NCBI GenBank assembly: GCA_050084985.1
Contig: JBITNC010000002.1
Location: 8,184,001-8,248,000, forward strand
Direction of reading: 5' to 3'
Origin: Nageia nagi
Taxonomy: Eukaryota > Pinophyta
DNA: 64,000 bases
The translations under genes and the position numbers were made by a program. The notes beneath the pieces were generated by a model. The model saw only the letters and a list, made by a program, of their open reading frames with translations. It did no database searches and had not been told where the DNA came from. Numbering within the stretch: the first letter of the stretch is position 1; every line of letters starts with the position of its first letter. Shown piece after piece: positions 1-10,760 of this stretch.

Positions 1-2
1 AT

Positions 3-449
3 GACAGAAAATCAACCTCTGCATATGTGTTTAGCATTGGTTCAAGTGCTATCTCTTGGGCTTCCAAGAAGCAACCTACTGTGACTCTTTCTACCACCGA
101 AGCTGAATATCGAGCCATGTCTGTTGCCGCCCAAGAAGCTATTTGGCTAAGACATCTTCTGACCGAAATTGGGTATCAGCAAAATGGCCCATCTCTTATT
201 TCGTCAGATAATCAATCGGCTATCTCTTTGGCTAAGAATCCTGTGTTCCATCAGCGAACCAAACATGTAGAAATCCAAGCTCATTTTATCAGGGAGAAGG
301 TTCTAGATGACATCATACACTTGTAGTATTGTCCATCTACTGACAACTCCGCTGATTTGTTCACCAAGCCCCTTCCTGAAGCTCAGTTCTGCAAGCTTAG
401 GGATTCTCTAGGGTTGGTGAAGTTGCCCTCAAGGGGGAGTGAAGTTTAA
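3..449 (+). pseudogene. Ty1/copia polyprotein 3' end, RNase H domain
   Basis: This is the last part of a copia pol, cut by the window edge. The reading frame opens with [10 protein letters not shown], continues through the RNase H motifs [19 protein letters not shown] and [13 protein letters not shown], and ends with DLFTKPLPEAQF and SRGSEV before TAA at 447-449. RNase H removes RNA from the DNA hybrid during reverse transcription. One in-frame TAG at 324-326 replaces the residue before YCPSTDNSAD, so the copy is dead unless the stop is read through. It is otherwise far less decayed than the related copy ending at 16682. The tail, polypurine tract and LTR follow in order, so this is the 3' end of one element. 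The assignment is firm; the lineage within copia is not resolved. Confidence 0.9.
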
Positions 450-1269
450 ACTTTTGTTAGTGATGACAACTTCACCTCTAAGAGGCCTTTTTTGATTGTA
501 CATTCTAGACCTCCGTGGTAAGTTTGCTCTGCGTGACAAACTTGTTGTACAATTGTTGTTATAGAGTGTTGATTATTTAATATACCTCAGTGGTAAGTTT
601 GCTCTGCGTGACAAACTTGTTGTACATTTTATACCTCCGTGGTGAGTTTGCTCTGCGTGAGAAACTTATTGTATAAATTTTGAGCATGTAATTTAATATA
701 CCTCCGTGGTAAGTTCGCTCTGCGTGACGAACTTGTTGTACATTCTATACCTCCGTGGTGAGTTTGCTCTGCGTGAGAAACTCGTTGTACAATTTTATGC
801 TCTATTTTTAAAATCAACACATGTCTATATACAACAGGTGACTATGAGTAATGGCTTGGCATCTCTGTGATGACTTATAGTGCACCATTGATCAGTTATT
901 TATAAGATGGCATTATTTGATTCTCTTATTTGAATATATGATGCATCTAACTGATTTTGTTCATGAGTTGCTTGTAGCATGCAGGATCTTCTTTAGAAAT
1001 GCAGGTTACTCACCTTGAGAAAGCAAGCTCATGGAGACTCACATGTCAGCTTAAAGTTGATCGACTACTATGTACAGTGAAACCAGTTGTGGTTAATGAT
1101 TGTATTGTAAACCATTTTTGTCAAATGGTAAATGTAGTGAGTCTCATACTAGTTCTCAAAAAGATTCTCAAAAATATGTAAAAGTTCTCATCTCCACTTG
1201 TATCTCTATGGAGGAGAACTCTCTCTTACTCTCTCTCTTCTCTCTTCTACGCTCTATCCCAATATTGCA
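450..1269 (+). other. Non-coding 3' tail of copia element 1
   Basis: About 820 bases lie between the end of pol and the polypurine tract. No long reading frame is convincing. The tail holds five hairpin repeats (508-797, listed separately), and its 831-1010 part matches tails near 30663 and 39540 in scattered phrases such as GGCTTGGCATCT and GTTGCTTGTAGC. The last 70 bases are a CT-rich stretch just before the polypurine tract, which also occurs before the LTR at 39846. Confidence 0.7.
508..797 (+). repeat. Five imperfect tandem hairpin units in the copia tail
   Basis: Five units share the core loop CTCTGCGTGA without change (527-536, 602-611, 651-660, 718-727, 767-776). Each loop is flanked by complementary arms: AAGTTTG/CAAACTT in units 1 and 2, GAGTTTG/GAAACTT in unit 3, AAGTTCG/CGAACTT in unit 4, GAGTTTG/GAAACTC in unit 5. 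Units 4 and 5 change a base on one arm together with its partner on the other; unit 3 keeps pairing through a G-T wobble. Each unit also begins with a TACCTCCGTGGT-like stretch and ends near TTGTTGTACA. The function is unknown; the pattern suggests a conserved RNA or DNA fold. Confidence 0.85.
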
Positions 1270-1280
1270 TTAAGGGGGAG
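1270..1280 (+). other. Polypurine tract of copia element 1
   Basis: TTAAGGGGGAG directly precedes the LTR, as expected for the primer of plus-strand DNA synthesis. The same sequence precedes the LTR at 39846. Confidence 0.85.
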
Positions 1281-1778
1281 TGTTAGAATTTGTAATGAAA
1301 TATTGTGAATATCTAGACTCCTTGTAAATTCAATTAATCACTTAAAGGTATGTAGATACCTTAAGTGATTAATAGAATTCTTTAATGTATAGACTTTGAC
1401 TTTACCAAAGGAGTTAGTTGGTAGGTTGAAGTTTGGTGGTACATTTAATGTAACCCTAACCTTACCCTTGGGTTAAAGGAAGGTTAGGGAGGTGCTCTCA
1501 ACCTATAAATAGAGGGCCTCTCCTCATGTAAACATATCTAAGTTTTGAGTAAGATTACTCTACTTGGTTGTGTAGGAGAGAGCTAGAGAATAGTTGTAAG
1601 AGAGACATAGATTTGAGAATAAGAGAGCTAGTTGTGGATGTACTCCCAAGGAGGGAGGAACCACATTATATTGGTGTCATATTGTGTGAATGATGTTCTT
1701 AGAATTATAGATGTGTTATCTTGAGTTTCCTAGTCTAAGGTCCTAGAGGATTTGATTAGATCTAGTTCAAATCCTTCA
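1281..1778 (+). mobile_element. 3' LTR of copia element 1
   Basis: This 498-base LTR starts TGTTAGAATT after the polypurine tract and ends CCTTCA. It holds a long palindrome at 1333-1373 (18 paired bases, one bulged A, loop GTAG), a TATA box TATAAATA at 1504-1511 and a short palindrome AGAGGGCCTCT at 1511-1521. The same three landmarks occur in the LTRs at 9609, 32375 and 39846. The first has the same length, and the other two are 8-9 bases shorter. The end was set by the CA dinucleotide and by the point where the long repeat shared with 58217 begins. The 5' LTR of this element lies outside the window. Confidence 0.88.
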
Positions 1779-3744
1779 AGAAATATATTTCAATCACCAT
1801 GAATCTAGTAAGATATGATTATTAAGCTAAAATTTAGAGTGAGGATTATGATATGCTTAAGTTTTCCCTTAGTAGTAAGTTGAAAAACTTTATTTCAAAC
1901 ATTATATTCTTAGAAAGATAAGATTGTACTTTTGTTTCTTTGTTAAATGCATTCATAATATATTATGCTATTCAACATATGAACTAAGATAATTTGCTTT
2001 AATTTAAGATAAAGATTACTTATTTCTCCTATGATTACTACATTTATGATATCCTATGACATCCAACATATGTAGTGAGACCCTTTGCTGTTATTCCTAA
2101 GCACCATCTTCTACAAAGTTGCTTAAATTTTTTTTCATGAAGTTAATAAAATTAAATGCGGTCATGTTATGTTCATAATCGATTGATATTATTTGATGCT
2201 AAGCATACATTCTTGATTAAGTTCTAATATCCCTAATAAAATAATAACATTCTCACTATTATATAAAATGTTATCTACCTTTAATTTATACCTCACATTA
2301 CATTTTAATTACAACATTTTTTTTAGTATCTAAGCATACTTGTTAACACCTGAAATAAAAATACTTTTCTATTTTACATGTCTTAAAATAATATAATAAC
2401 ATATGTTCTTCATTTCTATGATATTTTGTTATTTTATGTTAGCATTCATGTTATCTTATCGCACATTTCCTTCTTTTGTAGTGCAAGGATTGTTGACACT
2501 TAGTTTGGAAACCTTTATCCTATATTAGTTAGCTTATTATCTAATTGGTAATAATTTCTATTTAAATATTATATCTTATTTTATTATCATATTAGCTAAT
2601 TTAAGAATATTACCATGTTATATTCTTTCTTTTATTGTGTAAGGACCTAACATCAGAGTTGGATTCTAGGCATGCATTATAGTGGTTCTCTTGCATATAA
2701 AATGAAAAAAATCACATGGGATGATCATAAGTTCTTATCTTGATAGGATTATGTGCACATTTGAGGTGTTCTTCAACATGACCTTTTGAGTTTGAGATCA
2801 TTTCTATTACATAAGCTCTAACTATTTATATTCCAATATTATAGGCTAGGTTAAGCTTATAACTTTCACATATACTATAGATATATGTTGCTAAGCTTGA
2901 TATGTAGGTACGATGGTGTTAAACCAAGAGACTTTGTTGGATCATCTAACAACATTTCATTAAGACTTCACACACAAGATTCTATTACTAAGAAAAGCTT
3001 ATTTTGACATATATAATTGATCATCCACATAAGATTATATGCATATTACCTCAAATTTATAAGGAAGGAATTTAGACTTTACCTAAGAATTTTAGAATAA
3101 TTTCAAAATTATATAAAAAGTGATTAAGAACTAAGAGTTCATAAGAGTTAGAATCCAACAATTTGGAATTAGAGATATGAGGTTTCAAAGGCTTCAAAAA
3201 GTTTCAAGAAAGGTCATTAGAGTAGAATCATGTTAATGTTGTACATAGTGAAAATAGTTATTTGGGTAGAATCAGATCTATTTTCCCACTAAATTCTCCA
3301 TCACCTCTCTTTCGTTTGATGTATTCTAATAAGATGATAAAATTTTATAGACTATGGAGGTAAGGTTTTAGTGTAATATATTTTATTTAAAAAGGTAAGT
3401 AAAGATTTTTTTCATCCTTATGTTTCTTTCAAATGGCATGGATGTCAAGGAAGATTAGGACATAACATGTTTTCCCCTACAAAACTAGAATACTTTCATA
3501 TTTCATTAATAGAAGTAGGATTAGGGTTTGGTAGTTATAAAAATGGGGGTGTTCAAAGAGGATGATCAAATATTATGATAGGTCAGAAGACATAACTAAT
3601 TACATCTCAATTGAGTGATGAACTGACCATGCTAAATGAGAAGATGATAAACATCAATATTAGCTCTAAAAAAGAGTCAAAGTTAGTCAATATGGGTGTA
3701 TGATTCAATGAATAAGGAAGAAAAGACTATAAAGCTCTCTTATT
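1779..3744 (+). other. 5' part of the Tat-like relic, no recognisable domain
   Basis: This AT-rich sequence lies upstream of the gypsy reverse transcriptase relic. I see no gag or protease motif and no convincing reading frame. Its first 270 bases have a second, diverged relative at 57500-57990, so part of it may be an old LTR or untranslated region. Confidence 0.4.
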
Positions 3745-5571
3745 AGAATTTGGAGATATATTTTCTTATTCATTTGAGGATATGTATTGGCTAGATCTTG
3801 AATTTATGATGCATAATTTGGTTGTTCATAAAGTTTCCAAGCTACTTGAATAGAAAAGAAGAAAGATGCATCCTATGATTTCTATTTTGTTAAAGAAGGT
3901 GATTAAGTAATACCTTAAGTTTTATTTAATTGAACCCATAGATTATTCTTCATTGTTATGAAATACTATCTATGAAGCCAAATTAAGAGGTAAGGTTTTA
4001 CACTGATATTAGAGACATAAATAAGGTATGTCTTACATAAAATTTTCCTCTCTCACACATTGATATGATTTTAGAGTCCACAATCATGCATGTAATTCTC
4101 TCTTTCATGGATGGTTTCTTAAGATATAATCAAATAAAAATTAATCTAAATTATCAATACAAGATCACATTCACAACATCATGAGGTACCTTTTCCTATG
4201 TTACGATGATATGTAGACTAAAAAATATAGGGGAAACCTACCAAAGTGCAATAGTTGCAATGTTTTATTATCTCATACATCATGCTTTGGAGATATATAT
4301 AGATGAAATCCTTTCAAAATCAAATAAAAAGAAAGATTATATCAAGGACATAAGGATAATATTTGAGAGGTTGAGGAAATACAAGTTTGAGTTGAATATT
4401 GATAAATATATCTTTGAATTTATGTTTAGAAAATTGTTAATATTTATTGTCCAAAGAAGAAAAATTTAAGTAGATTGGTAAGAAGAAAAATCTATATTAG
4501 AAATGCATATTTTAAGAAATCTAAAAGAGCTAAGAATATTATAAGATAAAGTGCAAGTATTAAGAAGATTTATTGGTCACTTGGCTAATAAAAAAGCTCT
4601 TAATAGTCATTTGCTCAAAAGGATATCAAATTTTTTGGCATCAAGAATGCCAAGAAATATTTTAAAACATCAAAATGGATCTTCTCAATCATACTATTTT
4701 AGCTCATATTGATCATTCTAAGCCTTTACATCTATATATCTTATCCATAATAAAGGCTTTAGAGGTAATGGTTTCTCATAAAGTTAAGGATAATAGAAAA
4801 AGGAAAATCTACTATATTTCCAAGATATTAGTAGATTACGAAATAAGGTATACTTCAATAAAGAAGTTATGTTATGACATAGTTTATGCAACATAAAAGT
4901 TAAGGAATTACATAATCATAAATACAATCTTTATCACTTCTTAAGTTGATCTTCTCAAGTATCTTTTGCTCAAGCCCTAATTACAAGTTAGAGATGCAAA
5001 ATTAATAATAGTTTTACAATATTTTGATATTATTTTCATGTATCAAAAACCAATTAAGGATCAAATAGTAATAAGTTTCTTAGCTAAAGCTCCTTGCTAA
5101 GATTACACTCCATGCCATGAAGAATTCTATTAGATAGTTTACTTTGCTAACAAAGATGATGATGAGTGGACTCTTTATTTCTATGATTCCAAGTCTATTA
5201 AAGAAGTCAGGGAAGTATTATGGTAGTTTCTCCTTAAGGTGGAATCATTATATGATATATTTAAACTTAGTTTTGATTGTACAAATAATAAGGCTCAATA
5301 TGGGACATTGATTTTAGACATGAAGGTTGTTGTATTAGTAAAATTTAAAAAATTTAAGCATCTATGATTATTCTTAATTAATCATAAATAAAATGAATGA
5401 GATTTACAATACTCAAGATGAAAAGCTAGTGCTTTAGAAAGAGTTAATCAAGGAGTTGATCATGAAATACTTTAATAAGATAAAGATCAAGAATTTCCTA
5501 AGGAATAATAACATGTTTACTAATGTCGTGGCTAATGCAACCTCATTGAGAACTATCCCTACAAAGAAAAC
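3745..5571 (+). pseudogene. Dead Ty3/gypsy pol (RT, RNase H, second RNase H), Tat-like
   Basis: The reverse transcriptase can be followed from an EFGDIFSYSFEDM-like start (about 3746) through SHIDMILES, FMDGFLRYNQIKI and RLKNIGETYQSAIVAMF to the active site at about 4290, which reads YIDE instead of Y-x-D-D. The first RNase H lies at about 4675-4896 (RKIYYISKILVDYEIRYTSI). A second RNase H-like domain follows at about 5160-5560 (EWTLYFYDSKS, CTNNKAQYGTLILDMK, then a DEKLVL motif and a FxNVVANATSL-like end). Two RNase H domains in tandem are known from the Tat lineage of plant Ty3/gypsy. TAG and TGA stops are frequent and I see no integrase, so it cannot move by itself. Confidence 0.8.
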
Positions 5572-8165
5572 TAATAGCTTTGGTGGTTTTCTCTTTTGAG
5601 CCTTCCTAACCTTGGTTGGATTATTTTCAACTCTTAATGGGGTGTGACCCATTCACCTACATTGTTTTGTATGATTATATTGTATTTTTATCTTTATATA
5701 ACATATAGCTTTTTCATCCAAAAAAATATTATACATTTTTTTATAGATTTTAAAATATAATTATTTCATTTTAACAACTAATTTAATTAATTAATTTAAT
5801 ATTCTAATATAAATATTGTTCAATCGAAAATATATAATTCATTTTTAATTAGTTATAAATTTTCGTAGAAAGAAATATTAACAATTGATATTTATATTAT
5901 AAGAAATATTAGTTTATTTTAATTCATTTAATTGCTTCACTTATTTATTTCAATTTGCTATGCTTTTCGATAATTTGCATTTTTCAAAATAAGTTTTGAA
6001 TTTCTATAACTTTCGTAACCAAAGATCTTATATATAAATCAAACTTATAATACTTACTCATCAACTCTAATATTAAAATGATATAAAAAAATAGCTTCAA
6101 TCTAATAGCATGTTGAAAAAATATAAATTCAAAATCTCTAACGAAGAAGGAATCCAAGAAATTGAAAATTTCATATCCTCACTATAATTAAACAATTTAA
6201 TATAAATATCCACTTATTTATAAATTTTAAAATATAATTTTTAATTTTAACAGCTATTTTAGTTAATCAATTTTAATATAAATATTATTAAATTGATAAT
6301 ATATACATCATTTTTTAATTATTTATTATTTTTTTGAAAATATTAATAGTTTATATTTATATTATATACTTATTATGAGTAATTTTAATTTATAATAATA
6401 GAGTTGGTGAGGTTGGACTACGTCTTTATTATAACTCTCTTGATAAGACCGTCACACCGTGGCTTTCCGGCTGTACTTGAATTCGACAAACCTACTTCTT
6501 GTTATTTCTATTATTAAATAAAATCATTGTATTTAAAATGTGTGTTACCTCTGGCCAAGGGAGGCTCTTCCAAGCTGTCAAAGAGAGGGAATTCGTAGCC
6601 CAGAGAAGGTGCTCAGGAAATTACATTTATTCTTTTAGCCATTAGTCAAGTTAGTCATTTGAATTTGTGTGTATTGACTACGAAAAAACAATCATTTTAT
6701 TGTAAGGAGCGTGCGAGTCAAGTTAGTCATTTGAATTTGTGCGTTTGTTTCTGGTCAATTGACACCGAAAAAACAATCATTTTATTCCAAGAAGAGTGCA
6801 AGTCATGTTAGTCGCTTTGAATTTGTGTGTATTTGATGCGAGATTAATGCAACCTCATCTTTTTAAAATTCTCTCTTTATTAAAGCATACTCCCAGGCAG
6901 AGGCATGCTCCCCTCTCTCTTTTTTTTTTTTAATTCCATGCCTGCTTTATTGGTCATGTTGAGTTCTGATTCTTCCCAACTGTCTCATTCCATAGTGGAA
7001 AAGAGGTGTTAGGCTTGCAGTGAAAGCTTCCTCTTCTTCATAAGCTTTCAAAATTTGAAGCTCATTCTCCTTAAATTCTTCTCCATACTTCATCTATTAC
7101 AGAGAGGATCAAAGGAGCCCACTAAAACTTGTAAGTTCAAATGTTTTCCCAAGAACAGGGCTTGGTTTTAGGAATTGACTATGAAAAATTTAGTTAAGTA
7201 TTTAATATTATATCCCATTTGAATGGTAGGGATGAGATTCTTTTACGATAGAATGAATCAATGTATCAAATTATTGATTACTTATAGGTTAGGACTTGCA
7301 GTAATATAAATCAAAGTTATAATACTTACTCATCAACTCTAATATCAAAAATGATGAAAAAAAATAACTTTCATCAAATGGCATGTTGAAGAAATATGAA
7401 TTCAAAATCTCTACTGAATAAGGAATTCAAGCTATTGAAAATTTCATTTCTTCACCACATTTTAACAATTTCATATAAATATAAACTTATTTATAGAGTT
7501 TAAAATATAATTTTTTAACAACTATTTTAATTAATCAATTTTAATACTTTAATATAAGTATTGTTAAATTGATAATATATACATCATTTTTTCATTATTT
7601 ATCAATTTTCTTGAAAATAAATATTAATAATCCATATTTATATTATATACTTATATTATGAGAAATTTTAATTTATAATAATTGATTTTTTTTTTCATTT
7701 GTCTAAACTATAATATTTAAAGATTTTTTTTTTTTAAATGAATTACCATATAGGAGAATTGGAGAGGTGGCTAGTTCAAAGCTCTAGAATATGGAAGACC
7801 CAGATCCAAAGCTCTAGAATACGGAAGACCCAAATCCAAAGCTCTCGACCCCTAAAAATTAAAACATACCTAGAATCCTATCGAATTGAAAAATATTGAA
7901 AGGAGGATATCATCCCTACCAATTCACCATGTGAACATAATTTCTATAGTTTAAACCATGTTTGAAGTTGAAAACTTCTTAATAGAAAAAATAAAAATAA
8001 AAAACATTACACGTCATAATACACTTGTGAGGTTGGACTACGTTTTTATAACTCTCTTGTTATTTCTATTATTAAATAAAATCATTGTATTTAAAATGTG
8101 TGTTACCTCTGCCCAAGGGAGGCTCTTCCAAGTTGTCAAAGAGGGAATTCGTAGCCCAGAGATAA
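5572..8165. repeat. AT-rich nested repeat block with a less AT-rich island
   Basis: About 6030-6620 is repeated at about 7300-8165: both contain a CTTACTCATCAACTCTAATAT phrase and the block GTGTGTTACCTCTG to AATTCGTAGCCCAGAG. Shorter copies of the AT-rich part also lie near 5757 and 6225. Between the repeats, 6600-7140 is less AT-rich, holds two or three copies of AGTCAAGTTAGTCATTTGAA, and reads like a plant 5' leader. A tandem repeat of about 30 bases (CAAAGCTCTAGAATA...) lies at about 7764-7850. No coding sequence is convincing. The 5572-5728 part ends in an A-rich stretch and could be an unrelated 3' end. Confidence 0.6.
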
Positions 8166-8899
8166 TGATATTTTAATATTTATATTCCTCATTTGATTCA
8201 AATTGACTTCTCTATTCTATATTATGTTGATTGATTTTATTTTATTTGAACGTTAATTTTATTATATATATTTTTTTATTATTATTTATCGTCCTTTATA
8301 ATAAGATGGATCCTCCTTTCATTAAGGTTTTCCAGTTAGAATTTTTCTTATACGAAGTTTTTATATATAAATATTTTATCTAATTTAATTTCAAATAAAA
8401 GAAAATTAATTTTAATATTTTTTTTTTCAATTTTAATGGTATTTCTATATTTCTATAAATTAAGGAGAATGGTGTACTTTTTGTAGTTATCCTAATTTAG
8501 ATTTTATAAGCTTACAAAGTTAGATATATTTTCTTATATTAAGTATTTTCATTCTTGTTCATTATTTTGTTAAGTATATTGATGATAGTATTTAATGCTA
8601 CTACTTGATTATTTCCCTTATGAATACTAAGGAGTGGATAATCTTCTTTAAGTGTTATATAAGGATTTCATGATTTTATGTGTACACACTATAAATGTAC
8701 ACCTCACTACCATCATGAAATCTTAGCATGATAGTTAATAGAATCAAACATTAACCATTAACATTAAACATCACACTAGAAAGACATCATAATAAATAGC
8801 ATCAACAACACCAACATCAAATGTCATATGAGCATCAAATACTAACACAAAATTTCATGTACATAAAAATCTCAAAAATCAATATCAAATATCATAATA
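8166..8899. other. AT-rich intergenic DNA
   Basis: No gene or element is visible. A stretch rich in CATCAAACATTAA-like phrases at about 8700-8900 resembles simple trinucleotide-based repeats. Confidence 0.5.
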
Positions 8900-9520
8900 T
8901 TCATCATGACTTTGATTATTCACTTGCACACTCTAGCATATCTATGCAATTCACCTTGACCACCTTCCCAAGAAAAATCTATTCATAATTACTCCTCTTA
9001 TTTCTATATGGGTTTTTTGAAAAATGCCCTAAGACATGTATACAAAATATGGAAGAATAAAAGATCGATAATTATTTAACAAGGTGCATGATGTAAACAT
9101 AGTTTCATGGTTATTAATGATTGCAGGAGATACAAAAAGGATTCTTTTAAAAATGCCCTAAGATATGTATATGAAATGTGGAAGAATACACAAGGTCCAA
9201 GAATTGTTTGACAAGATGCATAATGCAAACATAGTTTTATAGTCTGCAATGGTTATAGGATACATATAAAATGGATTTTTAGATAAATACCCTAAGATAT
9301 GTATGTAAAATATGAAAGAATACATAAGGCAATGAATTGTTTGAGAAGATGCATAATGAAAACATAGTTTCATGATCTGCAATGATTACATGATACACAT
9401 AAAATGGATTTTCTAAAAAATTCCCTAATACATGTATGCAAAATGTGGAAGAATACACAAGGCTTAGGGATTGTTTGATAAGATGCATGATGTAAACATA
9501 GTTTCATGTAAAATGAAAAA
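8900..9520 (+). pseudogene. PPR protein relic made of tandem repeat units
   Basis: PPR proteins bind organellar RNA. The relic begins with QEKSIHNYSSYFYMGF (about 8965-9010), the usual stretch before a MYAKCG motif. About four units of roughly 133 bases follow, anchored at GCAT(A/G)ATG near 9086, 9218, 9351 and 9485. The clearest read MYMKCGRIHKVQELFDKM, then HNANIVL, and MYAKCGRIHKA, stop, GLFDKMHDVNIVS. These fit the plant PLS-type consensus of MYAKCGxIxxARxLFDxM followed by RNVVSWxAMIAGY. Several stops and frame changes interrupt it, and no start or C-terminal domain is seen. The strong similarity among units suggests repeat expansion in the parent gene. Confidence 0.75.
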
Positions 9521-9608
9521 TATGGAATAATATAAGTCATGAACATGTAATGAAAAATACATAAGAACACCTTCTTACATTGACTTGTAAGTAAAATGCC
9601 TTATTTAT

Positions 9609-10106
9609 TGTTGAAATGTATAATGCATTATTGTAAATGTTTTGTAATAATATTTTATGTAAGTTTACTAATACTTAAGGGTATCATTTGATACCTTAAG
9701 TATTTAAGTGAATATGATAATGTAACTTATCCTACACTCCATGTCATGAGCATGCCCCTTGGGTAAAAGGGAGTTGCATGTCATGCCTTTGTACATTGGG
9801 TAAAAGAATGATCCAAAGAGAGATTTTGGCCTATAAATAGAAGGCTTCCTCTTTGTGATCACACACCAATTTATGGAGTAAAGTTATGCTATAGGATAGT
9901 GTTTAGAAGAAAAGTTTAGAAGGATTGTAAGAGTTCATATTGGTGAATGAAGTGAGATCTATTTAGTGGATGTACTCTTAATTGGAGGAACCACTTACAT
10001 CTTGTGTTATGTTGTGAGATTGCTTTATTAGTTATTTAGATGTGTTTGTGAGCTTTCAAGAGATCTTGGTTATTTAAGAATTATATTGTTAGTATTAGTT
10101 CTTTCA
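9609..10106 (+). mobile_element. 5' LTR of copia element 2
   Basis: This 498-base LTR runs from TGTTGAAATG to TTCTTTCA and is followed at once by a primer-binding site. It shares with the LTR at 1281 its exact length, a palindrome (arms 9670-9685 and 9690-9704), TATAAATAG at 9832-9840 and a short palindrome GAAGGCTTC at 9840-9848. Overall base identity to the LTR at 1281 is modest, so the two belong to related subfamilies. Confidence 0.85.
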
Positions 10107-10109
10107 AAT

Positions 10110-10121
10110 TGGTATCAAAGC
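10110..10121 (+). other. Primer-binding site for initiator tRNA-Met
   Basis: TGGTATCAAAGC differs at one base from TGGTATCAGAGC, the usual complement of the initiator tRNA-Met 3' end. It lies three bases after the LTR end. Confidence 0.88.
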
Positions 10122-10760
10122 TTGGTGTGGAAGCTCTTCTTCTTGTTATGGAAGCTTTTCTTCTTGTTGTGAAAGCTTTTCATCTTGGTGATCTTCATTT
10201 CACACTCTACATCTTATTGCTTCATTTCATTATTGAGGTAAAATTCAAGAAAAGGTATAACCTCCTACATACAATCTCCTTTATTTTTTTATCTTTTGAA
10301 ATATTTCACTAATGTTACTAACATATTTTGTATTATGTTAGTCCTTTCTTAGATATGTGGCAAAATGTATTTAAAGGAGCAATATATTATGAAGCAATTT
10401 TGTTTACTTATACTAATGCTTTCTATTGTTAGTTACAAGTTTAAAATTGCTTATTATATTGCTCTAATTTTACATATATTTGGTTTGTATATTTTTTTAT
10501 CAAAGGGTTTGAATGCAAATTTATATATATATATATATATATATATACTTTTTTTTTATGAAATAATTTCTTAGGAAAAGATATTGTATTTTATATTTTT
10601 ATCTCTACACTATATTTGTGAAGAAAAATATAGTTTTTAAAATGTATATATATATATATACACACACATACCTACTTTTTACATATTTGAAACATTAAAG
10701 GATAGCTGATATATAAAAACATTATATAATGGCTATTTCAAATAAAAAATAGGCGATCCC

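Larger units (their letters stand above)
1778..7561 (+). repeat. Long direct repeat, copy A
   Basis: From AGAAATATAT after the copia LTR, this stretch matches 58217-64000 at a nearly constant offset of 56439, with single-base indels. By eye the copies differ at only a few dozen positions in about 5.8 kb, so they are more than 99% identical. The right limit here is only the partner of the window end. The repeat holds a dead gypsy pol and part of the AT-rich nested repeats. Shared stop codons show that the sequence was already dead when duplicated. Confidence 0.93.

Noticed and set aside
508-797. CRISPR-like array of regularly spaced repeats
   Set aside because: Spacing is irregular (about 36-75 bases), the units are imperfect, there are no unique spacers, and the setting is a plant retrotransposon tail.
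9279-9570. Overlapping reverse-strand frames rich in Phe, His and Tyr
   Set aside because: They are the antisense of the PPR relic and share its repeats.
10365-10574. A 69-codon open frame ending in Tyr-Ile repeats
   Set aside because: It runs into the (AT)n microsatellite and has no protein features; it is a composition effect.
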